DNA of 64,000 nucleotides from Pseudorhodoferax sp. Leaf274 (GCF_001422445.1 NZ_LMNA01000004.1:3227-67226), one strand, 5' to 3'. Numbered from the stretch's first letter, positions 1 to 8,944 are shown. A program made the numbers and translations. Notes: generated by a model from the sequence alone, not told the origin.

Positions 1-1214
1 CGCGGCAGCCCGACGGGCTTGATGCGCGACACCGCGACCGTTCACTGCGACGGCCGGGCATGGCGCATCTCCTTCGCGCTGCTCCAGCACGTCGTCGACG
101 TGACTGCCTGACGTTCATCGCCGTCGCCAAGGATGGCACTGGGCGGACTATTACATCCGATCCACGAAAAGAGAAGTGCCAGCAAGAACTCGCTCCGCGA
201 CAGGAAGTGCATCGGCCTGTTGAAAGGCGGGATCGCGCCTAACGTTTGGGTCGAGACCGGAGAAGCGTTCCACCTTCTCAGTTGAAGGAGGGCGTTGTAG
301 AGCTCGCCGTGGCCGGTTCCGCGACCTTCCGCGATGTAACCGCGGATCAGTTGGGCTGTTACCTTGGGCGACGGCACGTAGCCCCCTTCGAATGCCGCCT
401 TGAGCAATATGCTCGCCAAGTCCCGCGCTGCGCAGCTTCTGCGCAGTGGACGGCAGTTGAGGCGTTTCCTGCCCGTCCCATCACGCCCTCAGAGTGCATA
501 GCAAGCCTCACTGCTAGTAGCGTCGACCCGGTAGACCCTTTGCAACCCACGTCTTGAGACTAATGTCTTCGGTGTCCCCACCTCCTGACGGGCTGTCGTC
601 AGAAGAGATCGCTTGTCATGCGCGATGCGTCTCCCAAAAATCGCATCAGGATTGCGGCTACGAATCGTGGTGCGAGGAAGTAGCCGACCTGGGTTCGTCA
701 GCAGCGTAAGTTCAGCCGGCAAGAGGCGGCAACCTCTCGGAGCATCCACACGTTGTTCACCGGGACGACTACTTCGGAAATGCATCAAGAATCTCATAGA
801 TTGCCTCTTCATCATCGGATGATGGTAGACAAGAGATTGCCTCGCTGCGCAGGATTTCAATGAGGTCTAGATATGTCCTACCACAGTGAAATTGAACGTT
901 GGAGTTGTTTGATAACTATGAACTTTTTTCTTTTGAATCGTGTGCGATGTATCTTCAAACCATTGATATGTCAGTGGAAGTGGATCGTCGACAAATACAT
1001 TGAACGCAGCTTGATGTTCGAAGCTCGATTGCGCTCGTACAGTTGAAAAAGTGGCGAGGGATTCGGCGAGAACTTGGACTATCTAGGGAGATAGTTCATG
1101 TTTGATATGAGGATCATCTTCATACCGCGCAACGGTAGACAGAGCTCGGCAAACGCTTCGGACTCTCAACGCAGCTTTACGGCGATCACGCGATGCAGAT
1201 CCGAGGTCCGCCGC
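1..1214. other. gene-poor, decayed stretch
   Basis: No convincing gene was recognised here. Short open frames exist on both strands but lack family motifs, good ribosome binding sites or consistent codon use. Positions 860-1100 are clearly more AT-rich than the rest of the window, including a run of T at about 925. A small perfect inverted repeat, CTATCT-AGGG-AGATAG, lies at 1079-1094 just before an ATG at 1098 that opens a 65-codon frame of unknown meaning. The stretch probably holds remains of older mobile or accessory genes. Confidence 0.5.
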
Positions 1215-1703
1215 TTACGATCCGCCGGATCCATCAATGGTCATGTCCGGACTCATGCTGGAGATCTCCGGCACGATGCGGCGAACGCCGGCTGAAGCGG
1301 GGTCTTGGGTCGCAATCCATGCGGAGATCCCGCCTGCATAGTGCGCGACGAGGTTCGCTCTTAGGCGCAGTGTTCGCAGATGGTCAATCTCTCCGACATC
1401 GGGAAGATGCCTCATCACACGATCCAAATTTTTCGACAGTTCGGATGAACTCCGACTGCGCAACTCTGCGGCTACCGCATGGAGCAGCGATGAGCACTCC
1501 GACAACGAGGCGGCGACCTCTTGAGGCAGGCCTATCTCGTTGTCGTTGACCAGCCGTTCGAAATAGCGGTCTTCGGGGTATCCCGGAAGTACAGAATCTG
1601 CCCGAGAACGGAGCATCGGTGACAGGCGCCGGTCGGCCTGGATCGCCACGAGAACATCGCGAGCATTTGCAAGCGCCTTGAAACGTTCGTACGGCGTTGT
1701 CAT
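1215..1703 (-). CDS. BPSL0761-like small protein
   Basis: A 162-aa soluble protein of unknown function. Its N-terminus (MTTPYERFKALANARDVL, then D-x-x-L, LR-x-x-A and a Y-P pair) follows the pattern of the short BPSL0761-type proteins found in Burkholderiales, usually near regulators or in accessory regions. The ATG at 1703 was chosen over an in-frame start 72 nt upstream because it gives the family N-terminus. The family is normally about 80-110 aa, so the second half (roughly residues 70-162) may be an unrelated extension or read-through into decayed DNA. It stands alone with no operon partner. Family assignment is by pattern recognition only. Confidence 0.5.
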   Translation of the reverse strand: MTTPYERFKALANARDVLVAIQADRRLSPMLRSRADSVLPGYPEDRYFERLVNDNEIGLPQEVAASLSECSSLLHAVAAELRSRSSSELSKNLDRVMRHLPDVGEIDHLRTLRLRANLVAHYAGGISAWIATQDPASAGVRRIVPEISSMSPDMTIDGSGGS

Positions 1704-2453
1704 GTCGTGCTTCACCTTTGCCAGAAGGTACCCAGGATGTCGGGCGGCCGGCTGAGAAGCCCTTCGGTGCGTCATAAATTTCTAGACGTGTAGTCCTGAA
1801 ATATCTTTACGTACCAACAAGTTGCGCGCGACTCGCCACGCCTTCTGTATTGTTGTTGGCGTAGTGCTGCTGCCGGTATAGGCTCCTGGTATGAAATCGC
1901 TTAGCGATGCCCCAGCTCAAAGGCCGGCCATGGCGGAACAACCAAGCATCGGTTCTTCCGGCCGCGTTCACGGTACCGAGCGCCGAGACGACGACATGAC
2001 AACGCCAGACGATCATCCTCTGTGTCCAGCGGTCGTCTTAAACCGCGTCCTTCATCAGCACCTTGTTGCGACACGCAAGGTGAAGGCGTCAACGCTTGCT
2101 TCTGCGATGCATGCGCTTGAGCAGATCCGCAGTCAGAAGCCCACCGGCTCGCATGCCAAGCAGGCGCCGTGAAGGTACGACTTAAACAGGTGCAGGACGC
2201 GTGGAGATCGACTTTTTTGATGCACTGCGGCGCGGGCTAGAGCTGATCGCCACACGGGATCCGTGCAACCTCCGAACCGATCGACTTCGAAGACCAGGCG
2301 AGCGCTGCGAGCCGACGAGAACGGAGCCGGTCTCCGAACTCAACATGTCGCTGAACGACTTCGTAGATGCGACCGCCCCGGACATTGGCGAAGCGACGAG
2401 TGGCGCACCCTCCACGGCCGGACGCTGACGCGATGCCTGGCCGTCCCAGCAAG
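1704..2453. other. gene-poor stretch with one possible small frame
   Basis: No recognisable gene. The best candidate is a plus-strand frame from the ATG at 1996 to 2172 (58 aa). It ends in a basic, helix-forming segment and could encode a small protein, but there is no family match that I can name. A GTG-started frame at 2201-2428 looks like non-coding or remnant sequence. The stretch ends at the dead dnaE2 fragment. Confidence 0.35.
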
Positions 2454-3105
2454 TCAACGGAAGTCGCGTTACTCCGTTTCCAGCTCTCCAAGCAATGGCG
2501 TCAGATCTTTAAGTCGCTTAGCAATCAAACTGCACGCCTCTCCCATGCGCTGCCAATGACCAAGCACGGCAAGTTGACGGGAGCGGAGCAGTTCCTTCGG
2601 CGGTGCATCGCGCACGCTCGGCCAGACGATGACCTGCACGTTGCCGGTCTCGTCTCCAGGCTGACGAAGACCACGCCCTTCGCCGTTTCTGGCCTTTGTC
2701 GCAGCGTGACGATTCCGCAGAACGATGCCGCGACACCGTTGCGCTTCCCCATCAACTGCGCAGCCGCCGAGAAGCGCCGCCCTTACAACTTGGCCTTAGC
2801 AGCTTCATGGGGTTACTGCGCAGTGTCAGGTCCAGCGTGCGCTAGTCCCACACGACCTCTTCGCCCTCGGCTGCCGCTTTAAGAGTCAGGACAGGCTCAT
2901 CCACAGCAGCCTGCCTCAGCAGGGCAGGGGGCCGGCGCAAGGCTGCCGCATCCCATACCTGCTGGCGACGATGGCCGACAGCGAGTTTCCAGCGATGACT
3001 GCAGTGCGCCCGTTGCAGCCAGTCGCTCCGTGCGATCCAACAACTGCTCCGCCTGCCATTCCGGTCACTGGCTCGGGTCTTCTACTGCACCGCTGCGGTC
3101 ACGCG
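2454..3105 (-). pseudogene. dnaE2: dnaE2 (imuC) C-terminal fragment, frameshifted
   Basis: Remnant of the C-terminal OB-fold region of error-prone DNA polymerase DnaE2/ImuC, which works with ImuA and ImuB in SOS mutagenesis. Reading the minus strand and switching frames gives, in the correct family order: LAATGALQ (near 3015), GHRRQQVWDAAAL (near 2970), VDEPVLTL (near 2890), EGEEVVWD followed by a stop where Y is expected (near 2840), LTLRS-P-KLLRP, then GIVTLRQRPETAKGVVFVSL (near 2690). One missing base near 2650 shifts the frame into GNVQVIVWPSVRDAPPKELL, RLKDLTPLLGEL and a premature TAA at 2469. The family-like ending RDFR-stop follows at 2454. There are several frameshifts and two in-frame stops, and the polymerase core is absent, so the gene is dead. 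Confidence 0.85.
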
Positions 3106-3695
3106 GCGGCCGGTGGCGTCTATTAAGAAGGAGAGCAAACAACCTAGTCAGGCCTATGTGTAGTTGCCGGCGTCATGAGATGCAGCCATTCCATACCGCC
3201 GCTCGTCACATCAGAAGGTTTAAATGACCAGCGGTAGCGCGATTGCTCCAGTGAACACCTGCAGGACACAGGAAAAGTCGTTTGCGCAATGCGCGCCGCA
3301 GGCCCTGATCTCTCGCAAAAAAGGCAGCCCTGCCGCGCTCCACCGACGGACTAGGTATGACCGTGCCCCTATGTTGATCGCCACGGAAGCGTCCAGCCGA
3401 GCTGATGTTTCGGTAACGCACGCCAGCGCGCCTTGATCCCGATCTCCGCTAGTAAAGCGGCCTGCTCAAAATCTGCACCAATAGACCGCCAGCCATAGTA
3501 AACATAACCGGAACGATGATGGGAACGCGACAAAGTCGCGTTAGCAAGAGTTATCCTACGTCAATATGTCGCTATGTCTTACAAGTAACCGGCTGCTTTT
3601 GTGGCTACACCAACCATCAGGGTTGAATGTCATGAGCATTTCGGTACCGGCATGTTCGATGCTCTTCCATGGTCCCCACACAAAGGAGACCTGCC
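3106..3695. other. intergenic stretch, no gene recognised
   Basis: About 590 nt between the dead dnaE2 fragment and the PEP-CTERM gene. Open frames on both strands are short and unmatched. A small hairpin-forming sequence (GCGAC-AAA-GTCGC) lies near 3527-3539. No intact imuA or imuB, the usual partners of dnaE2, is visible. The promoter of the following gene should lie at its right end. Confidence 0.5.
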
Positions 3696-4574
3696 ATGAC
3701 CGCTCTCGCTCACCTTTCAACCGTTGCGGCGCTCAGCCTCGTTGCGGTCTCGGCGTTCGCCGGGCCAGTTCCCGGCGGAGCATCCGGCGTTCTCGATCCG
3801 TCCAACCCCTGCAACGTTGCCAACTGGAAGATCACCGGAGCGATTCCCAGCGCTTCGTACGCGGGCACGATCCCTTCGCTGGCGACACCCATCAATGCCA
3901 CCAGCTGCGCGGGCGTGTACACCGGCAACGAAGGCCCAGCGCTTAATCCGTCGCCAAACCTGGGCTATCTGAATGACGGACTGCTCAATGGGCAGTACGG
4001 GTTGCTGAGTCCCACGCAGTTCATCCAGTCGAGTCAGCTGCTACCTTTGCAGAACCCAGGCGCCCCAGTGGACCCAGGCTGGATCATGCTGGGCCAGCTC
4101 AATGGCAACGCCGGCCAGCTGAGCTACTCAATGGTGACGCCGCAGGGCGGCACAGCATTCTCCTTGGGCGATGTGCTGAAGTACACGCAGACGCAAACGT
4201 CCAACGTTGGTGGTACTTGGCAGCTTGAGGTTGACCCCGACATCAAAGCCATCTTCGCTTCCCTCAACCTGTTCTCGCGCAGCAATTTCGACCACCTTGC
4301 TTTCTCGGTCAAGTCAAGCACGAACTGGGCAGTCTATGACTTTGACTTCACCAAGATGGGAGGGCAGTTCGATTTGGGTATCCCGTACACGCTGAAGGGC
4401 AGCTGGACCATGGATACCGACTTTGAGAACGACAAGGGAAAGGACCAAGACATTTCGCACATCAGTGTTTGGGCGCGCGATCCAATAACAGTGGCGGAAG
4501 TGCCTGAACCCGCCTCCGTGCTGTTGATGGGGCTCGGCTTGATGGGCCTTGCAGCGATGCGCCGAAGGGTCTGA
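3696..4574 (+). CDS. PEP-CTERM sorting domain protein
   Basis: A 292-aa exported protein that would be recognised by an exosortase (EpsH/XrtA-type) and anchored or released at the cell surface, typically with exopolysaccharide. It has an N-terminal signal peptide ending near AVSAFA-GP and a classical C-terminal tripartite tag: VPEPAS, a hydrophobic segment (VLLMGLGLMGLAAM) and terminal RRRV. The body has no motif I recognise. Two cysteines near residues 45 and 70 could pair. The ATG at 3696 was chosen over one 27 nt upstream because AAAGGAGA sits at ideal spacing before it and it opens the signal peptide. No exosortase or EPS genes are in this window. An IS66 remnant lies just downstream. Confidence 0.85.
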   Translation: MTALAHLSTVAALSLVAVSAFAGPVPGGASGVLDPSNPCNVANWKITGAIPSASYAGTIPSLATPINATSCAGVYTGNEGPALNPSPNLGYLNDGLLNGQYGLLSPTQFIQSSQLLPLQNPGAPVDPGWIMLGQLNGNAGQLSYSMVTPQGGTAFSLGDVLKYTQTQTSNVGGTWQLEVDPDIKAIFASLNLFSRSNFDHLAFSVKSSTNWAVYDFDFTKMGGQFDLGIPYTLKGSWTMDTDFENDKGKDQDISHISVWARDPITVAEVPEPASVLLMGLGLMGLAAMRRRV

Positions 4575-4589
4575 GCACGGATGGTGTTG

Positions 4590-4790
4590 GCCGACGGAGC
4601 CAATTGGTTGTTCGCCGGCAGCTTGCGTGCTGGTCGGCGCGCCGCTGCCGTGATGAGCTTGGTGCACTCGGCGCGGCTCAACGGGCACGACCCTTATGCC
4701 TATCTACGCGACGTTTTGGAGCGACTGCCCACTCAGCCTGCAAGTCGTATCGGTGAGCTCTTGCCGCACCGCTGGGTCAATGCGGATGCT
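4590..4790 (+). pseudogene. IS66-family transposase (TnpC) C-terminal remnant
   Basis: The frame from about 4600 encodes NWLFAGSLRAGRRAAAVMSL, then HSARLNGHDPYAYL, DVLERLPTQPASRIGELLPH and RW. This is the highly conserved C-terminal tail of IS66-family TnpC transposases. The DDE catalytic core and the tnpA and tnpB genes are missing, so only about 65 codons remain. Homology ends at the HRW motif near 4775, where the frame runs into the 3' end of the convergent EamA gene. It marks an old insertion next to the metal operon. Confidence 0.85.
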
Positions 4791-5829
4791 GGTGATGTGC
4801 GTCGGGCACGTGTGGATGAGCATGTTTGACTGACGTATGGCGATGCCGGTGGCTGTGTGCGCCAGCAGGCATCACGTCATGCCCGTGCAGGTGATGGTTG
4901 TCGTCGTGGGTGTGCGCGTGCTCGTGCTCGAGGGTCTCGTGCGTGTGGGAGTGCTCGTGCCTCTCGGCAAGGTGCAGCACCACGCCGCAAATCATGAACA
5001 CCCCACCCAGGCCCATCAACCACGACCCCGACCGGTCACCCAACGCAAAGGCGCCCAGGGCGCCGATGAAGGGCGCGAAGGCGAACACCGAACCCGTGCG
5101 CGCGGCGCCGAATTCGCGCTGCGCCAGTAGGTAAAAGCGCAGGCTCAGGCCGTAGCCGGTTGCACCCACGGCCAACAATGCCAGCATGGTTGCCAGGCCT
5201 GGGACCGGCTCGCCCCATAGCCAGGCCATCAGAACGGTTGCCACGGTGCCCAGCGTGGCCTTGACCACGACGACCTGACCCGGGTCACGGTCGGCCACAC
5301 CGCGCGACAGCGTGTTGTCCACGCCCCAGGCGATGGTGGCCACCGTCACGGCGAGCAGTCCCAGCAACTGAACCTGGCCGGCCAGGCCTTGCTCCAGCAC
5401 CAACACCACACCGCCCAGCAGCAACAGTGCGACGGCCGCGATGACGCGCCGGTCCAGCGTCTCGCCGTACCAGCGCCAGGCCAGGATGGCCGTGAATACG
5501 GCCTCCAGCGTCAGCATCAGCGATGCGCTGGAACCGCTGGTGCGCTGCAGACCCCAAGCCAGCGCGACCGGCCCCACGACCGCACCCATGCCGGACATCG
5601 CCAGCAGGCGCGGCAGGTCGCCACGGCGCAGCTGCGCCTCGCGCGTGGCGGGCCGGCGCAGCAAGGCCGCCACCGCAGCGGCGCCGCCATAGAGCAGCGC
5701 TGCCGTGGTGAACGGCCCGATGCCGGCCCCGAAGCCCTGCACCAGCGGTGTGCTCAGGCCGAACAGGGCGGCAGCGAGCAACGCGAGCAGTCCGCCGCGC
5801 AGCGCGGGTGAGGCCAGGTCGCGCGGCAT
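4777..5829 (-). CDS. EamA/DMT-family transporter with histidine-rich tail
   Basis: A 350-aa inner-membrane protein of the drug/metabolite transporter superfamily. Two EamA repeats of about five helices each fill residues 10-280 (glycine-rich helices such as GGLLALLAAALFGLSTPLVQ and a second-repeat W-G-x-x-x). Residues about 285-350 form a cytosolic or periplasmic tail packed with His, Asp and Glu (HEHSHTHETLEHEHAHTHDD and more). The tail should bind divalent metal such as nickel, zinc or cobalt. Such a tail is not a usual part of EamA proteins. It is the last gene of a four-gene minus-strand run, 3 nt after the DUF6488 gene. Its extreme 3' end meets the IS66 remnant, so the tail end may have been altered by that insertion. 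Substrate unknown; metal export or import is inferred. Confidence 0.8.
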   Translation of the reverse strand: MPRDLASPALRGGLLALLAAALFGLSTPLVQGFGAGIGPFTTAALLYGGAAAVAALLRRPATREAQLRRGDLPRLLAMSGMGAVVGPVALAWGLQRTSGSSASLMLTLEAVFTAILAWRWYGETLDRRVIAAVALLLLGGVVLVLEQGLAGQVQLLGLLAVTVATIAWGVDNTLSRGVADRDPGQVVVVKATLGTVATVLMAWLWGEPVPGLATMLALLAVGATGYGLSLRFYLLAQREFGAARTGSVFAFAPFIGALGAFALGDRSGSWLMGLGGVFMICGVVLHLAERHEHSHTHETLEHEHAHTHDDNHHLHGHDVMPAGAHSHRHRHTSVKHAHPHVPDAHHQHPH

Positions 5830-5832
5830 GGC

Positions 5833-6183
5833 TTACTGCCCGGTGAAGTTGGCGGCGATGAAGTTGCCCGGCAGGCTGTAGTACATGTACAGCGTCTGCT
5901 TGCTGGCGTCGGTCACGGCCGGGTTCTTGAAGGTCAACTTCCACTCCTTGCCCTTCTTGCCGCCGATGGTCTCGACCTTCTCGGGCTTGATGGCGGTCCA
6001 CGAAGCATCGAGCTTGCCACCTCTGACCAGCGTCTGCTTGCGCTGTTCGGCGCAGCCGGTCACGACCGACTCGGCCGCAGGCTTGGAGCCATGGAAGTGG
6101 CAAGCGCCGCCCTCGTTGGCGTAGCCGGCAGGCGCGAAAGCAGCGGAGGACAAGATGATGGTGGCGATGAAAGACTTGTGCAT
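5833..6183 (-). CDS. DUF6488-like periplasmic protein
   Basis: A 116-aa exported protein. The signal peptide (residues 1-22, ending GYA-NE) precedes an H-F-H motif and then ESVVTGCAEQRKQTLVRGGK, DASWTAIKPEK and KEWKLTFKNPAV, ending PGNFIAANFTGQ. This matches my memory of the DUF6488 family of small periplasmic proteins found beside HupE-type and other metal genes. Function is unknown; the two cysteines and histidines could bind metal. The start at 6183 has AAGGA upstream and gives a clean signal peptide, unlike an in-frame start 72 nt earlier that overlaps hupE. It lies between hupE and the EamA gene, with a 3-nt gap to the latter. Confidence 0.65.
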   Translation of the reverse strand: MHKSFIATIILSSAAFAPAGYANEGGACHFHGSKPAAESVVTGCAEQRKQTLVRGGKLDASWTAIKPEKVETIGGKKGKEWKLTFKNPAVTDASKQTLYMYYSLPGNFIAANFTGQ

Positions 6184-6229
6184 GGTGCGGTCCTTGAGGG
6201 AGTGGATAAGAGAAGGAGAGGAAACGGGT

Positions 6230-7021
6230 TCAGTTGAGCGTGTTGAGGCTGTCATCCTGGGTGTTCTCGATGTTCATGTCGTCGTGCACGTGGCGATGCT
6301 CTTCAACGGGGATGCGGAAGCTGTCCGGGGCCGTGTCGTGCTGGTAGCCATGCAGCTGCGTGAACAGCAGGTAGACGCCGGCATAGACCAGCGCCAGGTT
6401 GGCCGCGTAACTGAAGCGCTTGAATGAGGGCCGGTGCCGCCAGGCGGCCAGCAGCGCCACCATGGCGGCCAGTGCCGCAATCTGGCCCAGCTCGACACCG
6501 ACGTTGAAGCTCAGGATGCGCCCGAGCATTGCCGCCGGGTCATCGCCCAGCGGCAGTTGCTGCAGTCGCGTGGACAGGCCAAACCCGTGCAGCAGGCCGA
6601 AAACGAACACGGCGCCCAGCAGGTTCGGCGACTTCATGTCGAACACGCGTTGGAAGCCGCCGTTGTTGTCGAATCCCTTGTAGATGACGCTCGCGGCGAT
6701 GATGGCGTCGACCAGGTAGTAGTTCCAGGTGATTTTGAAGTAGGTCGCGAACACCAGCGTGATGCAGTGGCCGACGGTGAAGGCGGTCACGAACTTGGCC
6801 ACGTCCTTGAATGTGGTTAGGAAGAACACCACGCCGAACAGGAACAACAGGTGGTCGTAGCCCGTCAGCATGTGGCTTGCGCCGAGGCCGACGTACTGCA
6901 GGTAGCCGCCATCGAGCATGCGCTGTCGGTCCTCCTCGGAGATGCCGTGGGCGAGGCCCACGAGCGGGATGAGGCCCAGCAGCAGCAATGCCACCAGGCG
7001 ATGGGAAATGGTTCGGGTCAT
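6230..7021 (-). CDS. HupE/UreJ-family permease
   Basis: A 263-aa inner-membrane protein of the HupE/UreJ family, whose members import nickel or related divalent metals. After a signal-like first helix ending GLAHG, it shows the family core: a GASHMLTGYDHLLFLFGVVF helix with the D and H residues expected to touch metal, then FTVGHCITL, FGLLHGFGLS and FNVGVELGQ. About seven or eight membrane helices are seen. The C-terminal tail carries EEHRHVHDD, another possible metal site. The start at 7021 was chosen to begin the first hydrophobic helix; the in-frame extension upstream has no membrane or family character. The gene sits in a minus-strand run with a His-rich CzcI-like protein before it and DUF6488 and EamA after it. 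Confidence 0.8.
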   Translation of the reverse strand: MTRTISHRLVALLLLGLIPLVGLAHGISEEDRQRMLDGGYLQYVGLGASHMLTGYDHLLFLFGVVFFLTTFKDVAKFVTAFTVGHCITLVFATYFKITWNYYLVDAIIAASVIYKGFDNNGGFQRVFDMKSPNLLGAVFVFGLLHGFGLSTRLQQLPLGDDPAAMLGRILSFNVGVELGQIAALAAMVALLAAWRHRPSFKRFSYAANLALVYAGVYLLFTQLHGYQHDTAPDSFRIPVEEHRHVHDDMNIENTQDDSLNTLN

Positions 7022-7199
7022 GGAGCAAGAGCCCTCTGTGTGTTGAGACAGCCCAAGCCGTCGCGGTGCGACGGCAGGGTTGGTCGCGGAAGATGTTCCG
7101 AGCGCGGCGCGCCTCCAGGGGCATGCCGAGCGGACAGATAGGAGGTGCTGGTGGACCACCAGCGCGGCCACGGCCTAGCGCGGCCGTGGCAAAGGCCTG

Positions 7200-7586
7200 T
7201 CAGGCCTGTTGTGTGCTGCGCTGCGGAGGCCGCAGGGGGCCTTCGAGATAGACAGGTGCATGCCCGACGCCTGCGCTTGGCACCAGGACCGATGGGACGG
7301 GGTCGCCTGCCGCAAGGCTCATCGCCGGGGCCAAACCAGGCAGCTGCGCCGCCTGGTTGGCATGCTGGTGAGGTGGTTCGCCGCTGTCGTCCTCGACGTG
7401 CAGTGTCTGGTCGGCGTGGTGGTGGTGGTCCACTTCCTGTGCGTGCACGACCATGTGCCCGATGACCTTGGCTTGGTGGTCAAGATGGGCCGGGGTGAGC
7501 CACGCCAATGCCTGCCAGACCATGGCAATCAGCAGGACGAGGGCTCGGCGTTTGGCGGTCACAAAAGAATTGTAGAGGTGGCGCAA
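7200..7586 (-). CDS. histidine-rich CzcI-like small protein
   Basis: A 128-aa protein with one N-terminal hydrophobic segment (ALVLLIAMVWQALAWL), probably a signal or anchor. It is followed by a His/Asp/Glu-rich middle (HAQEVDHHHHADQTLHVEDD and HQHAN) and a proline-rich tail with VYLEGPLRPPQR. This layout resembles CzcI-type periplasmic accessory proteins of heavy-metal operons, which end in a similar aromatic-Leu-Asp/Glu-Gly-Pro pattern. It is the first gene of the metal run, 178 nt before hupE, so it may share the promoter region in 7587-7994. Assignment to CzcI is tentative; metal binding is likely from composition. Confidence 0.55.
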   Translation of the reverse strand: MRHLYNSFVTAKRRALVLLIAMVWQALAWLTPAHLDHQAKVIGHMVVHAQEVDHHHHADQTLHVEDDSGEPPHQHANQAAQLPGLAPAMSLAAGDPVPSVLVPSAGVGHAPVYLEGPLRPPQRSTQQA

Positions 7587-7994
7587 ATTGCTCCGGACGC
7601 ATGACTACACGAACGCGTGCCTCGTTGTTCCGGGTCAAGACGAGTTTGCCGGACGGATACGTTGCAACGGTCGCAGAGCACGCGGTCACATTCGGTCAGC
7701 TGGTGAAATCTTGAGTGGCCGCAATTTGGCATACCAGACGGTCACTATAAGCGGCTCGACCGTCTGCTTATGGCCGGGAGCGGGTCCACGAGGTCGGCAG
7801 CTGTGCGCCCGTTGCAGCCTTTCGCTCCCCGCAGGTAAACGACAGGTTTCTAGAATTTCCGGTCGCCCATTCAGGCGTTGTGGCGTCACGGTCTCCATCT
7901 TTTGGCCGCCATGGGACAACAGCAGGACTTGCGGGCAGCTCACGCCCTGCAGGCTAAAAATCTTCGCGTGCTCTGTTCACTGGCCGAACGCGCA
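7587..7994. other. intergenic region before the metal operon
   Basis: About 400 nt with no gene recognised, between the 3' end of a LysR gene and the 5' end of the metal operon. A perfect 10-bp palindrome, CGTTGCAACG, lies at 7660-7669 and is a candidate operator for the metal genes on the minus strand. The sequence CGACCGTCTGCTTATGGCCG at 7757-7776 recurs with 18 of 20 bases at 21850-21869, suggesting a dispersed intergenic repeat. Confidence 0.4.
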
Positions 7995-8924
7995 TCAAGT
8001 GACGCATTCATCGGCGCGCCAGCTTGTCTCTGCCGCGCGCACGACATCGCCAACCCAATCCACGAACGCGCGCACCGTGGGTGACAGATGGCGGTTCTGC
8101 GGATACAGCACAGACAGCGGCGCAGCCGGCGCAGTGCAGTCGGCCAGCACCTGCCGCAGCCGCCCGCTGCGCAGATGGTGGCGCACCATGTAGCTGCCTG
8201 CGCGGATGAGGCCCAGGCCTTCGAGGCCGCAGGTCACGTACGCATCGGTGTCGTTGACGATGAGGCGCTCGCGCATCGTGATGGAACGGTCTTCGCCGTC
8301 GACCACGAAGTTCCACTCCAGCGACCGAGCGGTGCGGCTCGACAGGTAGCCCACCGCGTGGTGTTCGGCCAGGTCCTCAAGCGACTTCGGTGTGCCTTGC
8401 GCTGCCAGGTACTCTGGTGAGGCACAGGTCACCCATTCGAAGGCACCGATACGTTTGGCCACCAAGGTCGGCGAGTCCTCAGGCGTGCCCGCGCGGATGA
8501 CGCAATCGATACCTTCCTGCACCAGCTCGACTGTGCGGTCCGACACCGTCAAGGTGAGCTCGACGTCCGGAAAGCGCGCCTGGAAATCCTTGATGCAGGG
8601 CAGGACCACCAAACGCGCGAGCGACAGCGTCATGTCCACGCGCAGGCGCCCGCGCGGCTTGCCGGCGCTTCCAGGGAAGCTGGATTCGACGGCTTCGATA
8701 TCGGCCAGCAGGCGCCTGCAGTGGTCGAAATAGAGCGTGCCATCGGGGGTCAGGCTGATGTGGCGCGTCGTCCGCTGCAGCAGCCGCACACCGAGAAATG
8801 TCTCGAGGTCCTTCACCGCGCGCGTGACCCGTGAGGGGCGCACGGACAGGCTGTCGGCCGCCCGCGTGAAGCTGTGCATCTCGACCACGCGCGCAAAGAT
8901 CTGCATCGACTGGAGGCGGTCCAC
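7995..8924 (-). CDS. LysR-family regulator (CrgA-like)
   Basis: A 309-aa LysR-type transcription factor. The N-terminal winged helix-turn-helix (residues 1-60; SMQIFARVVEMHSFTRAADS, then SRVTRAVKDLE) is followed by the effector-binding domain from about residue 88. The GTG at 8924 is preferred over the ATG at 8942: it gives the family-typical V/M-D-R-L-Q-S-M-Q start and has AAGGAA upstream. The gene is divergent from the efflux operon starting at 9134, and the shared 209-nt region has strong inverted repeats. It is thus the likely regulator of that efflux operon, in the manner of MexT and mexEF-oprN, though its sequence is closer to CrgA-like regulators. The inducer is unknown. Confidence 0.85.
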   Translation of the reverse strand: MDRLQSMQIFARVVEMHSFTRAADSLSVRPSRVTRAVKDLETFLGVRLLQRTTRHISLTPDGTLYFDHCRRLLADIEAVESSFPGSAGKPRGRLRVDMTLSLARLVVLPCIKDFQARFPDVELTLTVSDRTVELVQEGIDCVIRAGTPEDSPTLVAKRIGAFEWVTCASPEYLAAQGTPKSLEDLAEHHAVGYLSSRTARSLEWNFVVDGEDRSITMRERLIVNDTDAYVTCGLEGLGLIRAGSYMVRHHLRSGRLRQVLADCTAPAAPLSVLYPQNRHLSPTVRAFVDWVGDVVRAAETSWRADECVT

Positions 8925-8944
8925 GTGGGCTGTTCCTTCCAAGG

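Noticed and set aside
2994-3040. TGCGCCCGTTGCAGCC shared between 3004 and 7803
   Set aside because: The first copy is explained as DnaE2 coding sequence (LAATGAL), so the match may be chance; kept out of the repeat list.
3522-3545. GCGACAAAGTCGCG as a TnsB-type repeat
   Set aside because: It contains AAAGTCG but is a simple hairpin, single copy, and lacks the AATAAAGTCGTAA context.
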